Source of the DNA: Acanthamoeba sp. SK_2022b
Taxonomy: Eukaryota; Discosea; Longamoebia; Acanthamoebidae
Length of the DNA: 34,421 bases
NCBI GenBank assembly: GCA_027943245.1
Contig: JANDJZ010000605.1
Coordinates: forward strand, 1-34,421
Direction: 5' to 3'
Shown: positions 10,532 through 20,014 of the stretch, one piece after another
Numbering within the stretch: position 1 is the stretch's first letter
How the letters are laid out: the number at the start of each line of letters is the position of its first letter
Notes under the pieces: generated by a model
Database searches by the model: none
Seen by the model: only the letters and a program-made list of their open reading frames with translations
Told to the model about the DNA's origin: nothing
Position numbers and translations under genes: made by a program

Positions 10532-11407
10532 CGCCATATATGGCTTTCACGATGGCCGACATGGAAGACCCCATCATCACGTATGCCAACACGGCCTTCT
10601 CTCAGCTCGTCGGCATTCCTCAGGTAAAAACGCGTGAGTGTGATGTGTGCGAGGAGGCGAATGTCGTGACACTCTTCGTTCTGACGACGGCTGGCGACGA
10701 CAGAACAATCTGGTCGGCTACCCGCTCATGCGACTGTGGGTGGACAACGGGAACTGCGAAACATGCTTTCTCGCCGAAAAAAAGTACTGCGCCCGCCCAC
10801 ACACCACCACACTACATTGCGTTGGCTCACGGCATGACCATCGCCACGCCCCAGGCCGCCAATGCACATGAGCGAGCCTTTCTTCATCGAGTCCCTGATC
10901 CAATGCACGGGCGGACTCACCATCCGAGTCTCCTTCGCCCTCCAGTTCTTCTTCGACCACCGGGGAATGGTAAGCGACTGCTCTCGGCCCTGGCACACGC
11001 ACGCACTCACCGCGGTCACTTTTACCCCCCCCCCCCTACAATCTGGCGTCCAGATCCAGAACAGCGTTGCCGCGGCCCAGAGCTGGTACCTCGATGGCCC
11101 GCGCGAAGGCGAGTCGCTGCCGAGCTGGGAGGAGGAAGCGGTGGACGGCTGCCTGCTGGGAACCGATGGCGGCGTCGATCTGGGCGTCGACCAACTCCCC
11201 GCGGCGGGCGACTTGGGCGGAAGCCTCCCGCCGAACCCGGACGCCGAGCCTCGCACCACGTCGATAGGGCGGGAGTACCCGTACGGCTGCTGGCCCGCGC
11301 CCACGGCCGACTCCGCCGACCACGGGTCCCCGCATCACTTTTACGACGAGCCCTTCAGCTCCATGTTGGTGGATGACTGCCACGACCTTGCCTGGCTGAC
11401 AGAATGA
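9194..11407 (+). CDS. Zn(II)2Cys6 transcription factor with coiled coil and PAS-like domain
   Basis: The predicted DNA-binding protein has a binuclear zinc cluster at residues 56-84. Cysteines at 56, 59, 66, 72, 75 and 84 give the pattern C-x2-C-x6-C-x5-C-x2-C-x8-C, followed by a basic KRGRPRR tail. An intron (9397-9514) splits the cluster between the third and fourth cysteine. A basic Glu/Arg/Lys coiled coil follows (DELRRARDDNEKLRAKLRK), then a long Ser-rich tract. The C-terminal third, after the CA-repeat intron (10424-10529), looks like a PAS fold: DPIITYANTAFSQLVGIP then NNLVGYPLMRLW. Zinc cluster plus PAS resembles fungal ERT1/AcuK-type gluconeogenic regulators, but the target here is unknown. 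The ATG at 9194 is the first in frame, so the true start could differ. Confidence 0.8.
10474..10528. repeat. (AC)n microsatellite forming a 3' splice site
   Basis: The CA run fills most of the intron at 10424-10529 of the zinc-cluster gene. It runs directly into the acceptor, so the repeat itself supplies the CACAG. Confidence 0.9.
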
Positions 11408-11525
11408 ACGGAATGTACAGAAATTTGTTACATAAATAACGTAAAAAAATTAAGCACGTAAACTCCGGCGAACGTGTAACCTGGCGTCGGCTAACTCCTT
11501 CCCACACACAAGGGAGGTCTTGCGG

Positions 11526-12470
11526 ATGAAGAAAGTGCTGCCCATCCTCCTTCTTGGCTTCGCAGTATGTTCCTTCCTCTTCTTGGCTCAGCCCCGGCCG
11601 ATAGCGACCACCACCGAAGGTGAAGGTGCCCCGAGGACGGAGGTGGAGCCGAAGCGAACAACAAAAGAAGAATCAAAGGCGGAGCCACCACCGCCCGCAA
11701 CCTTTGACATGGTGAGCCAACCGGGGAGACCGCCCACGGAGGAGGAGCTCACGCGACCGAGGGTCGTGGTGTCCATGGCCGCCTGGCGACTCACCCTCCC
11801 CTTCCACATCACCGGCACCCTCGAGTCCCTCGTCGCCGGCTCCGTCTTGCCTGACGTCATCTACGTCTTCATCCCGCGCGAGGTGCGTGCCTTTGGGCAG
11901 GCCAACGTCGAGGTGCCACCAGAGGTGTTTGCGCTGCGCGACCGGATCAACAACGAGGTGGGTCGACCGCTGGTGAAGGTGCTGCGGTCGGAGGACTTTG
12001 GCGGCAGCACCAAGATCATCCCCGCGCTGCGGCTCGAGTCGGACCCCTTCACCGTGGTGGTGACGGTGGACGACGACTGCAGCTATCCGCCCAACTTCCT
12101 CGAGGGCCTCCTCAAGCACGCCCGCACACGCGCCGACGTCGCCTTCCACTACGTGGGCACCAACTTCACGCAGTACGTGCACGGCTGGGCCAAGGTGGCG
12201 ACCGGCTCGGACGGGCACTGTTTCCGGAGGTGGTTCTTTGACCTCACCAAACTGGCCGACTTTGGCCGTGCCCCTCGTGCGTGCTTCATCTACGACGACG
12301 CCTGGCTGGCGGGCAACCTGTGGGAGCGCGGCATCCCGCTCTTCTCGCTCAAGTGTCTCAACTGCAAGGACCACCACCCGGCCCCGAACCGGAGCAAGGA
12401 GATCGGCAGCCTCAACAACGGCCAGTTTGGCCAATGCGCTGAGTTCTTCAACTGGATGGCACCACGCTGA
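11526..12470 (+). CDS. Type II membrane glycosyltransferase-like protein, copy A
   Basis: An intronless gene of 314 residues. The N-terminus MKKVLPILLLGFAVCSFLFLA is a signal anchor, followed by a Pro/Thr/Glu-rich stem, as in Golgi type II glycosyltransferases. The globular part begins RVVVSMAAWRLTLPFHITGTLESLV. It has a DDD motif at residues 182-184 (VTVDDDCSYPP) typical of GT-A nucleotide-sugar enzymes that use a divalent metal. The pattern of a VVVS start, TLESL, KIIPAL and DDDxxYP fits a bacterial-like GT-A family. Donor and acceptor are unknown. The protein ends with a Cys-rich CLNCKDHHPAPN segment. A paralogue lies convergent 187 bp downstream. A candidate AATAAA signal is 24 bp after the stop. 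Confidence 0.75.
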   Translation: MKKVLPILLLGFAVCSFLFLAQPRPIATTTEGEGAPRTEVEPKRTTKEESKAEPPPPATFDMVSQPGRPPTEEELTRPRVVVSMAAWRLTLPFHITGTLESLVAGSVLPDVIYVFIPREVRAFGQANVEVPPEVFALRDRINNEVGRPLVKVLRSEDFGGSTKIIPALRLESDPFTVVVTVDDDCSYPPNFLEGLLKHARTRADVAFHYVGTNFTQYVHGWAKVATGSDGHCFRRWFFDLTKLADFGRAPRACFIYDDAWLAGNLWERGIPLFSLKCLNCKDHHPAPNRSKEIGSLNNGQFGQCAEFFNWMAPR

Positions 12471-12493
12471 GAGCCCTGAGCCCTCGACCACGC

Positions 12494-12499
12494 AATAAA
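12494..12499 (+). terminator. AATAAA poly(A) signal candidate
   Basis: A canonical AATAAA begins 24 bp after the stop of glycosyltransferase copy A, in the short gap between the convergent copies. Assigned by motif and position only. Confidence 0.5.
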
Positions 12500-12657
12500 G
12501 GTTTCGTAATACACTTTTCCCGGACCTATTTTGGTCTCCAGGGTCCGTGCGCACCAGAACCCAGCGGATCGCCACCGCGGATGCCTATACGTCAAGTGTA
12601 ATCACTCTCTCTTCTTTGGTACTGTACATAATGCAGGCGCCGCAGTCAGCTGCAGCA

Positions 12658-13665
12658 TCACCCCTTTCTCTTCATCCAGTCAAAGAAGGCGGCGCAGTCT
12701 CGCCTCGTCTGGCGTACTCCCACCTTCGTGTAGAGCTGGTGGTTACTGTGGTCGGGGGCCGGGTGGTGGTCCTTGCAGCCCGGGCAATGGATGGAGTAGA
12801 GCGGGATGCCGCGCTCCCACAGGTTGCCCGCAAACCAGATGTCGTCGTCGGCCAGGCAGGCGGCGGGACCTCGGCCCAGGTTCTCCAGTTGCACGAGGTC
12901 GAAGAACCAGCGACGATAGCAGTTGCCGTCAGACCCCGTGCCGAACTGGGACCACCCCTGCAGGTCGATAGAAGACGGGCTGCCCGGCGTCGTCCAGTTG
13001 TTGCCCATGTAGTGGAAGGCGACGTCGGCGCGTGTGCGGGCGTGTTTGAGGAGGCCCTCGAGGAAGTTGGGCGGGTAGCTGCAGTCGTCGTCCACCGTCA
13101 CCACCACGGTGAAGGGGTCCGACTCGAGTCGCAGCGCGGGGATGATCTTGGTGCTGCCGCCAAAGTCCTCCGACCGCAGCACCTTCACCAGCGGTCGACC
13201 CACCTCGTTGTTGATCCGGTCGCGCAGCGCAAACACCTCTGGCGGCACCTCTAGGGAGGTAAGGCCGAAGGTGCGCACCTCGAGCGGGATAAAGACGTAG
13301 ATGACATCGGGCACGACGGATCCGGCGACGAGGGACTCGAGGGTGCCGGTGATGTGGAAGGGGAGGGTGAGGCGCCAGGCGGCCATGGACACCACGACCC
13401 TCGGTCGCGTGAGCTCCTCCTCCGTGGGCGGTCTCCCCGGTCGGCTCACCGCGTCAAAGGTTGCGGGCGACGGCGACGGCGGCGATTCCTTCGCTTCTGT
13501 CTCTCGCTTCACCTCCACCCCCATCCTCGAGGCACCGTTGGAAAGATCGGGGTCTCCGTAGGCTCCACCCTCAGCCGGGTAGGGAGTCCTCGCAGACAGG
13601 AGAAAAAAGAGCACGAGAGACCCCACCATGAGGGTCGCGCAGGTGGCAGGCAATCGCGACTTCAT
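12658..13665 (-). CDS. Type II membrane glycosyltransferase-like protein, copy B
   Basis: An intronless paralogue of copy A on the opposite strand, 335 residues from the ATG at 13665. That ATG directly precedes the basic-hydrophobic anchor KSRLPATCATLMVGSLVLFF; an upstream in-frame GTG is not a credible start. The stem is Pro/Ser/Glu-rich. The core from SRPGRPPTEEELTRPRVVV through VTVDDDCSYPPNFLEGLLKHARTRADVAFHY is nearly the same as in copy A. The C-terminal third differs more (NNWTTPGSPSSIDLQGW against NFTQYVHGWAKV), then both return to RRWFFDL and NLWERGIPL. It carries the same DDD metal-site motif. The role is presumably similar, with acceptor choice possibly changed in the divergent part; this is inference. 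Confidence 0.75.
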   Translation of the reverse strand: MKSRLPATCATLMVGSLVLFFLLSARTPYPAEGGAYGDPDLSNGASRMGVEVKRETEAKESPPSPSPATFDAVSRPGRPPTEEELTRPRVVVSMAAWRLTLPFHITGTLESLVAGSVVPDVIYVFIPLEVRTFGLTSLEVPPEVFALRDRINNEVGRPLVKVLRSEDFGGSTKIIPALRLESDPFTVVVTVDDDCSYPPNFLEGLLKHARTRADVAFHYMGNNWTTPGSPSSIDLQGWSQFGTGSDGNCYRRWFFDLVQLENLGRGPAACLADDDIWFAGNLWERGIPLYSIHCPGCKDHHPAPDHSNHQLYTKVGVRQTRRDCAAFFDWMKRKG

Positions 13666-14154
13666 CTTCGGCCACCTCGCGTGAGTGACTTCGTCTCTGT
13701 TCTCTGTTTGCTTTGTCCGGACCACACACGCCTTTCTCGAGCTTCCCCGCCAGGTCGGAGTTCGGTCGCCTGCTACCGCTCAGTGCCATCGTTGCCAGGC
13801 GCTAGGAATTTTTGGATCTCCAGATCATCACAGGAAGACCCCGCAAGAGGGAGAGGGGGGGGGGGGGCAAGGCGGATAAGGCAAATAAATTAGAGCGAGG
13901 AGACAGAAGACACGCAAAAAAGCACGGTGGCGGTGGAGCTGCTGGTGGTGTCTGTCGTTTGGGGCGTTCCGGAGTTAGGAGGACCTCACGGAGAGCTCTA
14001 CGTCCGAGAAGTGGTTGAGAGACGGGCTGCGTGGGCTGGGACCGGTGGCTTCCCAGCCGGACCTGTCTTGCCTGCGGGCGAGGAACCATCAGCGCCATCG
14101 TCATCATCATCATCATCATCATCATGAGCAGCAGCAGCAAGGCCAGTGAGGTCC
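13666..14154. other. Intergenic region without a gene
   Basis: About 490 bp upstream of glycosyltransferase copy B and downstream of the DUF11-like gene (both minus). It contains a run of G at about 13855-13866 and a short (ATC)n tract at about 14099-14126. No convincing coding exon or RNA gene was seen. Confidence 0.6.
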
Positions 14155-14744
14155 TCAAATGTTGTGGGGGCCGTACTTCTTTCTCCACCAGATGGTGATG
14201 ACGATGAGCAGGCCGATGGCCACGATCACCGTGACGACAACCATCATGGTGTTGTCGGGCGGAGGCACGGGGGTGTTGGGTGCCGCTGTTGCATTATAAA
14301 ATATAAAACAATTGAATAAATAATAAATAATAAATAAACAAAGACGAGCGCGTCAGTGAGTGCGAGGTGACATGCGTGTAGAGAGTCGGGATCCCGACAC
14401 GTACGTGAAGGCGATGGAGCGACACCGGCAAGGACGCTGAACGATTCCACAAAGTGGCTCACGGGGTTCTTGGTGTCGCAGGAGGCGTTGACGACAAAGT
14501 GCTTGAGCGTGCGGTCGATCAGCGACACCTCGAGGTTGAACTCCGCGCCCGTGGGCGGGATCTCGGTGACGTTGCAGTGGACCTCGGTGTTGTTGTTGAC
14601 CTTGTCGCAGCTGAACTGCGTCGACTTCGACCAAAAGTTGGGGGCGGTCCCGGTCGGGAAGGTGAAGCGGCATTCTCCATTCCTGACATAGGAAGGGCCG
14701 TCGTTCTGTCGCAACAACCGTGCACACAACAACAGACGGCGAAG

Positions 14745-14807
<63 letters not shown>

Positions 14808-16385
14808 GAGGGCAGAGTGAGAAGGCCTCGATCATTGGGGAGAGGCCAAGAAGAAAACGGCGGAAGACGAGGACCGGACCTGCATGCGGAAGAGGAGAGC
14901 CTGCGATCCGTCGGCGACGGAGGAGTTGGCCGGAAGAACGATCTTGAGGTTGGCCGCCACGTCTGTGGTCACATCGATGGACGACGTTGTATTGGGCAAG
15001 CCCGTGGCCTGGCACACCCACGCGAACTTGGCCTTGCTGTCGCTCTCCACGGCCGGGTCAACGCGGAACGTGAGCGACACGTTGCTGAGATCTGTATCAA
15101 AGAAGAAGCAGCAGCAGAGACAAATGAGTCGAGGGCCACGTGGGCCCACTGGTGGCTTGGTGGTGGTTCGGAGGGCGCCCCTCGTACCGTTGGGCTGGAA
15201 GTCCCCAAACGTGCATACGGCACCGATCGTGGCGTTCGTGGTGGAGTTGAGAACGGCCGCGCACTTGCCCTGCGAGTCGCTGATGCTGGCGACGACGGTT
15301 TTCTCGGGCTCCACGGTCGTGAGGCTGCACACGAGATCGTCGGCCTTGGCGCGCCCGGTGTTCTCGATCGTGGTCACCACCGTGAAGTCGGAACCAGCAA
15401 TTGCCTGGGTGACAAAGAGCGGAAGGCGTGAGCCTCGAAGCGGGGCGCCGGGCCCATGCAGCTCGAGCGCGAGCCGATAAGGAGCGATGGGTGAAAGCCG
15501 AACCTTGTCCGGGAGATGGTGGGGAGCAATAGCAATGTGTGCGTCGCCCTTGAGCAGAATCTGAAAGGTAGACTGGATGGGCTCGGGCACGTTGCTCGCC
15601 GTGCAGCTCAGAGTTACGTTGGTGTCGGCTGCCCCAACGCAAAACGGCATCGTTATGTGTAAGAAGGTGCACCGACTGGCCGCTTACGCAAAACGTACAA
15701 GCCGAAGCGGAGCGGTCCCGTACCTGCGACGCTCTCAAACTGGAGCAAGAGGTGCTTTGGCGAATGTGGAAGCAGAGAGCCAACCTGACACGTGGAGTCA
15801 GTTACCACGCCATCAGGGCAGTCCTTAAGGCCTTCGGTGGCCGTGCACGCAAGGTCCACGGCCGGATGCCCTCCTTGGTTGAGCAGGGTGACGTTGGCGG
15901 TCAATGGCTGGTCCTTGTCGGCCGGCGATGGAGAGGTGGTCCAGGAGAACTGCACGTCCACGTCCGAAGAGACTGTGGCATTATGCAACGACGAGCCGGT
16001 GCTGCAGCTCACGTTTGCTCTCACGTCTGTTGCGTTAAGAGCAACAAGCACGCGGACACTCTGCACCCAAATAGATCAATCGATATCAGCGTGGCTGATT
16101 TTATCCCAAAGACAAGGGAGCCCGTACCAAACCATCCTTAAAGGACCAGTTCAAGCTGGCCTCAGGTGACAAGGGCAAAACATCGCTTTCTGAAAGATCC
16201 AATGTGCATTCACCTTCCGCAAAGACATTCACTTCCAGCGTGTAGCCTCTCACCGCTATAAATGGATCAAAGATCACCGTGGTAGCCCCGGCTGCTCCAC
16301 AGGTCCATGCAAGGAACAGGATCGTACTAAGCACCGACCCGACCAAGGGTTTTCGCGAAGATGCGTCCATTGCGTGCCGTTGCAT
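14155..16385 (-). CDS. Type I membrane glycoprotein with DUF11-like beta-sandwich repeats
   Basis: Six or seven exons splice in frame from MQRHAMDASSRKPL (start 16385, or the second ATG at 16370). They run through a signal peptide (VLSTILFLAWTCGAAGA) to a C-terminal membrane segment (MMVVVTVIVAIGLLIVITI) and a short basic tail, WWRKKYGPHNI. The extracellular part holds several repeats of similar design: ANVTLLNQGGHPAVDLACTA, VVTTIENTGRAKADDLVCSL and ALLFRMQNDGPSY. These match the theme of DUF11/CARD-type beta sandwiches, in which a generalised N-x-G sits in an exposed turn. Many N-x-S/T sequons and paired cysteines fit a secreted-pathway glycoprotein. A surface adhesion or recognition role is likely but not shown. 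A (CAA)n repeat sits in one intron. Confidence 0.7.
14745..14807. repeat. (ACA)n trinucleotide microsatellite
   Basis: About 21 units, inside the intron at about 14712-14880 of the DUF11-like gene. It would encode poly-Asn, poly-Gln or poly-Thr on this strand, but the gene runs on the other strand and the tract is intronic. Confidence 0.9.
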
Positions 16386-16590
16386 CCGCCTCAGAATGGT
16401 GCAAGGAAATGGATCCAGTAAATGGAAGAAAAAAAAATAAACAACAATCCGCGAAAGGGGGACGGGTACGCCACGTGGCGACGCTACACATCCATTGCCT
16501 GTTCCCTCTGTGTTGTGCAGGCAAAGCGTCTTTTGAAGCAAATGAAAGGACGATCGAAACCAAGGCTAGCGCTGGCGGGAGCTACGTGGT

Positions 16591-17397
16591 TCAAGCGTCC
16601 CATCCGCTCTTCCTGTCCCTCCTGTCCCGATCTCTGCTCCCTCTGTCATCGCGGTCCCTGTCCCTGCTCCAGCCCCGATCCTCCCTGTCCCTGCTGCCTC
16701 GGTCATCCCGGTCGTAGTCCCGATTCCGCTCTGGCGATGGCGACCGGCGTCGCTTTCGTCCGGCCTCCAGCTGCTGCAGCTGCTGCTGTTGCTGCCCATA
16801 GTCGAACTGTTGTCACAACAAGAACGCCGACAATCGGTCAAATAACAACGCACTCGAATAGCTACCGTGTGCTGTGGCAGGCGCTGTACCGGCTGAGCGT
16901 TGTAGGCCTGCTGAGAAGGCATGCTGGATGCCTGAACGCCATAGCCAGCGTGCTGGTACGGCTGCTGTTGCTGCTGTTGCTGGGGGAGGTAGCCGTAGGC
17001 GAGTTGGGCCGGGTTCATGGCCATGCCCATGGGGTTCACCGGTGGCGGCACGCCGGTGGTGTTGAGGGTATGCGGAGGCTCTGCGGGAGGAACGGGCGAC
17101 ACGATGGCCTGCTCCATGCGTTGGATCGTGGTCCCGCCATAGATGTGCCTGCTTTCCCAGAGACGCAGCAGCTATCGAAAGAGAGAGAAGGGAGGAGAGA
17201 GAAAACGCAACGTTAGAGCGAAAGAGCCAGGTGGGATGGGTGGTGAGAGTGGGGGGATGGCCAACCTGCAAAACCTTCTCCTGCTTGTCGGTGGTCTGGC
17301 CGTGGTAGGCAGCGCGGAACATGAACACGGCGGGCAGCTTGAAGGCCTCGCTCACCGAATCCACCGCGCTAACATCGGTTCTGTTGTGCCACATTAA

Positions 17398-17455
<58 letters not shown>

Positions 17456-19821
17456 CGGGGAACGGCGTGAGTGTCGGGGGGGGGGTGAAGGAGACATTGC
17501 GCTCCGGAGTGGCGAGGCCTCGATACCTCTGTGCCAGGGCATGGTGCAGGACGTCGTTCACGAGGTATAGGCTGAGGAGCTTCTTGTCCCACTCGTGGGC
17601 ACGCTCCACCTGTGCGCGAAGCTCGTCCGCGATGGGCCCTGCCTGTGCCCAGTGCTGGAAGATCCAGTCCTTACCGGCCTGATGCGTTCCAACGTCGAAC
17701 CAACCTACCGGCGTCAGAGACTCGCCATACACCACCGAGGAAAAAAGGAGAGCACGTTGGACCGCGGGGGGGGGGGCAAACCTTGATTGGGTCCTTGGTT
17801 CCGTCCAGAGCCTCGAGGAGCGCCACCAGCTGAATCCGTTCCTGTGGCGAGAGCGGACCGCTGGGCGCCTGGTGACAAAGGAAAAAGACGGAGTGTGAGA
17901 TGTGGGCGGTGCCGATGAGGCTCGGGGAGTGGCAAACTACCGCAGGCATCTGGTCCTGGTACGACTCGGCGGGGGCTGGAGGATGAGACATGCCACCAGC
18001 TGCTCCCTCTGGCTCGGCGTGACCGAGGAGGGAGGCCAGCTTATATTCGTAGTAGGGATTGAACTCGTGTCCCTGTACAGCGGTAAATGCGAATGAGATG
18101 GGCGTCCACCAAAAAATAACAATAAACAAGAAATAAATCAATAATAAAGAGAGGAGCATGGGGGCACACCTCAAAGATGAACTGCAGCTTGGGGTTGTTC
18201 CTTTCGCGCTCGCGCATCAGCTTTTCAAAGGCCGACCCATTGCGCGAAACATATTCGGCCATCTTGTCGATCACAGTCTTCATGGCCGGATCGGCGGGCG
18301 GCGGAACTGGCCGCAGAGACGATGCTTGCAGAGGAGCGACTTACATAAGTTGGGAACGAGCGCGAAATTGGACACAAACGAGGCGGTACCGGGAGGTGAG
18401 CTGGCCATTGAGCCGTGCATTGGTCGGTCACGAGCAGGGGCAGGGCGGTCGTCTCCTTCGATGCGTCCGTAGTTGATCCGCATCGGTCTGCCGCGAATGT
18501 ATTGCCCCTGGAGTTCCCGCTTCGCCCTGCGTTGGTGTGCGGCCCAGAGAGGTTAGGCGGGCGCGGTTGGCGGCGGAATACGACCGGGGAGGAGCAGGAG
18601 GTACCGGACAGCAGAGTCCACGTTATCAAAGTTGACGAAGCCACACTTCTTCTCAGGCAGCAGCTTGATGTGCTCAATCCTGCCGTACGGCCTAAACTTC
18701 TCCCGGATATCTTCCTCGAACACGTCGGGCCCCAGACCTCCGATCCACAGGTTCTTGCTCCTGGGACCTGTGTCGTCGTCTCGCTGCTCGCGCCTCATGT
18801 GCTCCCTTGTGTCGGCCTGTAACGAAAGAAGCGCGGTTTCAGCCGAGACAAGCCGGCCACCAATCAGAATAACCAAGAAGGAAGATCGAAAGAGCACCTT
18901 GCCCCATCCAATGCGGAGCTCCTGGCCTCTGAGGTAGGGGCGCTGATGAGCGAGGTTGTTGTAGGCATCCATGGCCGAGTCAAGGTCGGCAAACACAACG
19001 AAAGCGCAGTTCTTGTGCGTGATCATCTGTGAAGCAAGCAGAAGAAATATAGGAGTGCATCAGCTGACGGTATGGACATAAAAGAGCACGATCCAGAAAG
19101 AAGCCCATGCTCGCAATGGAGAATACCTTGACGGCTTCCACTGGACCGAACTGTTGAAAGATAGCCTGCAACTCGTGGTCTGCGGCATCGGGACTCACGT
19201 TGCCGACCCACAGAGAGCGCGAAGGCTTTTCCTCAGTGCGCATGGGACGGCCGCCGTAGCCGCCGCCACCATAACCGCCCCCTCCATGCATGCCCTGTTG
19301 GTGCTGTTGCATCTGAGGGGCTTGCTGCTGCTGGCCGTAGCCTGATCCAAACGGAAAATCATACAGCGATGATTTGATTAATTAATCAAATCAATTGGTC
19401 CACCGAGAGCACATTAGTTCCGAGAGGGCGGATGTTCATACCAGGATAGCCACCATAGGCACCATACGGAGAGGCGGCAGCGTACCCGCCATAGTAGGCG
19501 GCGTAATCAGCGTAATACTGCGAGTAATCGCCCGCAGCCGCTTGTTGCTGCTGCGAGCCATCAGCAGAAGCCTAAGGAGAGGAGAAAATTAGGGGTCACC
19601 CCCAAATGGGAGTGACACTCATCTCCCTCCATCTTCCATCTTCCCACTGCCCATCTTGTCTCTTTTACTAAGATTCGCTCCATCTTCTCCTTTCAGCAGT
19701 TCCCGGCACACCATACCTCAGCCCCATCTGTGCGCGCGGAGGCATCCTCCGAGCCAGCTGTCTGCTTCATGAATTGGGCCATGAAAGACCCATCATTCGA
19801 GAAGGAATTCTGCTGTGCCAT
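16591..19821 (-). CDS. U2SURP/SR140-like splicing protein: two RRMs, SURP, CID, RS/RD tail
   Basis: The gene starts at ATG 19821 (MAQQNSFSNDGSF). A Gln/Tyr/Gly-rich N-terminus (QYYADYAAYYGGY) is followed by RRM1 (SRSLWVGNVSP, NCAFVVFADL) and RRM2 (KNLWIGGLGP, KKCGFVNFDN), both resembling SPEN/FPA-type RRMs. Next is a SURP motif (VIDKMAEYVSRNGSAFEKLM, HEFNPYYEYKLASLLG). A CID domain comes next (KDWIFQHWAQ, EWDKKLLSLYLVNDVLHHA, FKLPAVFMFRAAYHGQT, LLRLWESRHIYGG), then a Gln-rich stretch, and finally RKRRRSPSPERNRDYDRDDR ending at 16591. RRM-SURP-CID-RS is the layout of U2SURP (SR140), a U2 snRNP-associated factor; the human protein has one RRM. The protein should be nuclear and act in splicing or 3'-end coupling. 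Introns carry an (AAT)n tract and a 24-bp palindrome. Confidence 0.85.
17398..17453. repeat. (AAT)n trinucleotide microsatellite
   Basis: About 18 units, in the U2SURP-like intron that splits the CID domain between HALAQR and TDVSAVDSV. Confidence 0.9.
19370..19393. repeat. 24-bp perfect palindrome
   Basis: The half-site TGATTTGATTAA is followed immediately by its exact reverse complement, with no spacer. It lies in the U2SURP-like intron at about 19442-19343. The core TTAATTAA is strongly AT-rich within GC-rich surroundings. Confidence 0.95.
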
Positions 19822-20014
19822 ATTGGGGGCTACCCAACGACTGATCCTCCTTTCTCTCTTTACGAGCGGTACAACGTTTTGCCGACCGCCTGTTGCCGTA
19901 CTTTCGGCTGGCCTTAAGGTGGCGGTCATTCCTCTTCCTCACCTTTTCCGTACGCGCCGTGTTGTGGTGTACATTCGCTCGCCTCACGCGGGCAAATAGA
20001 CAGGGGCAGAGAGG

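Noticed and set aside
11673..12575. A 300-codon open frame on the minus strand
   Set aside because: It is antisense to glycosyltransferase copy A; GC-rich coding DNA often leaves such shadows. No recognisable motif.
14090..14130. Poly-Ser or poly-Asp coding tract from the ATC/TCA repeat
   Set aside because: The tract lies downstream of the DUF11-like stop codon and belongs to no supported exon.
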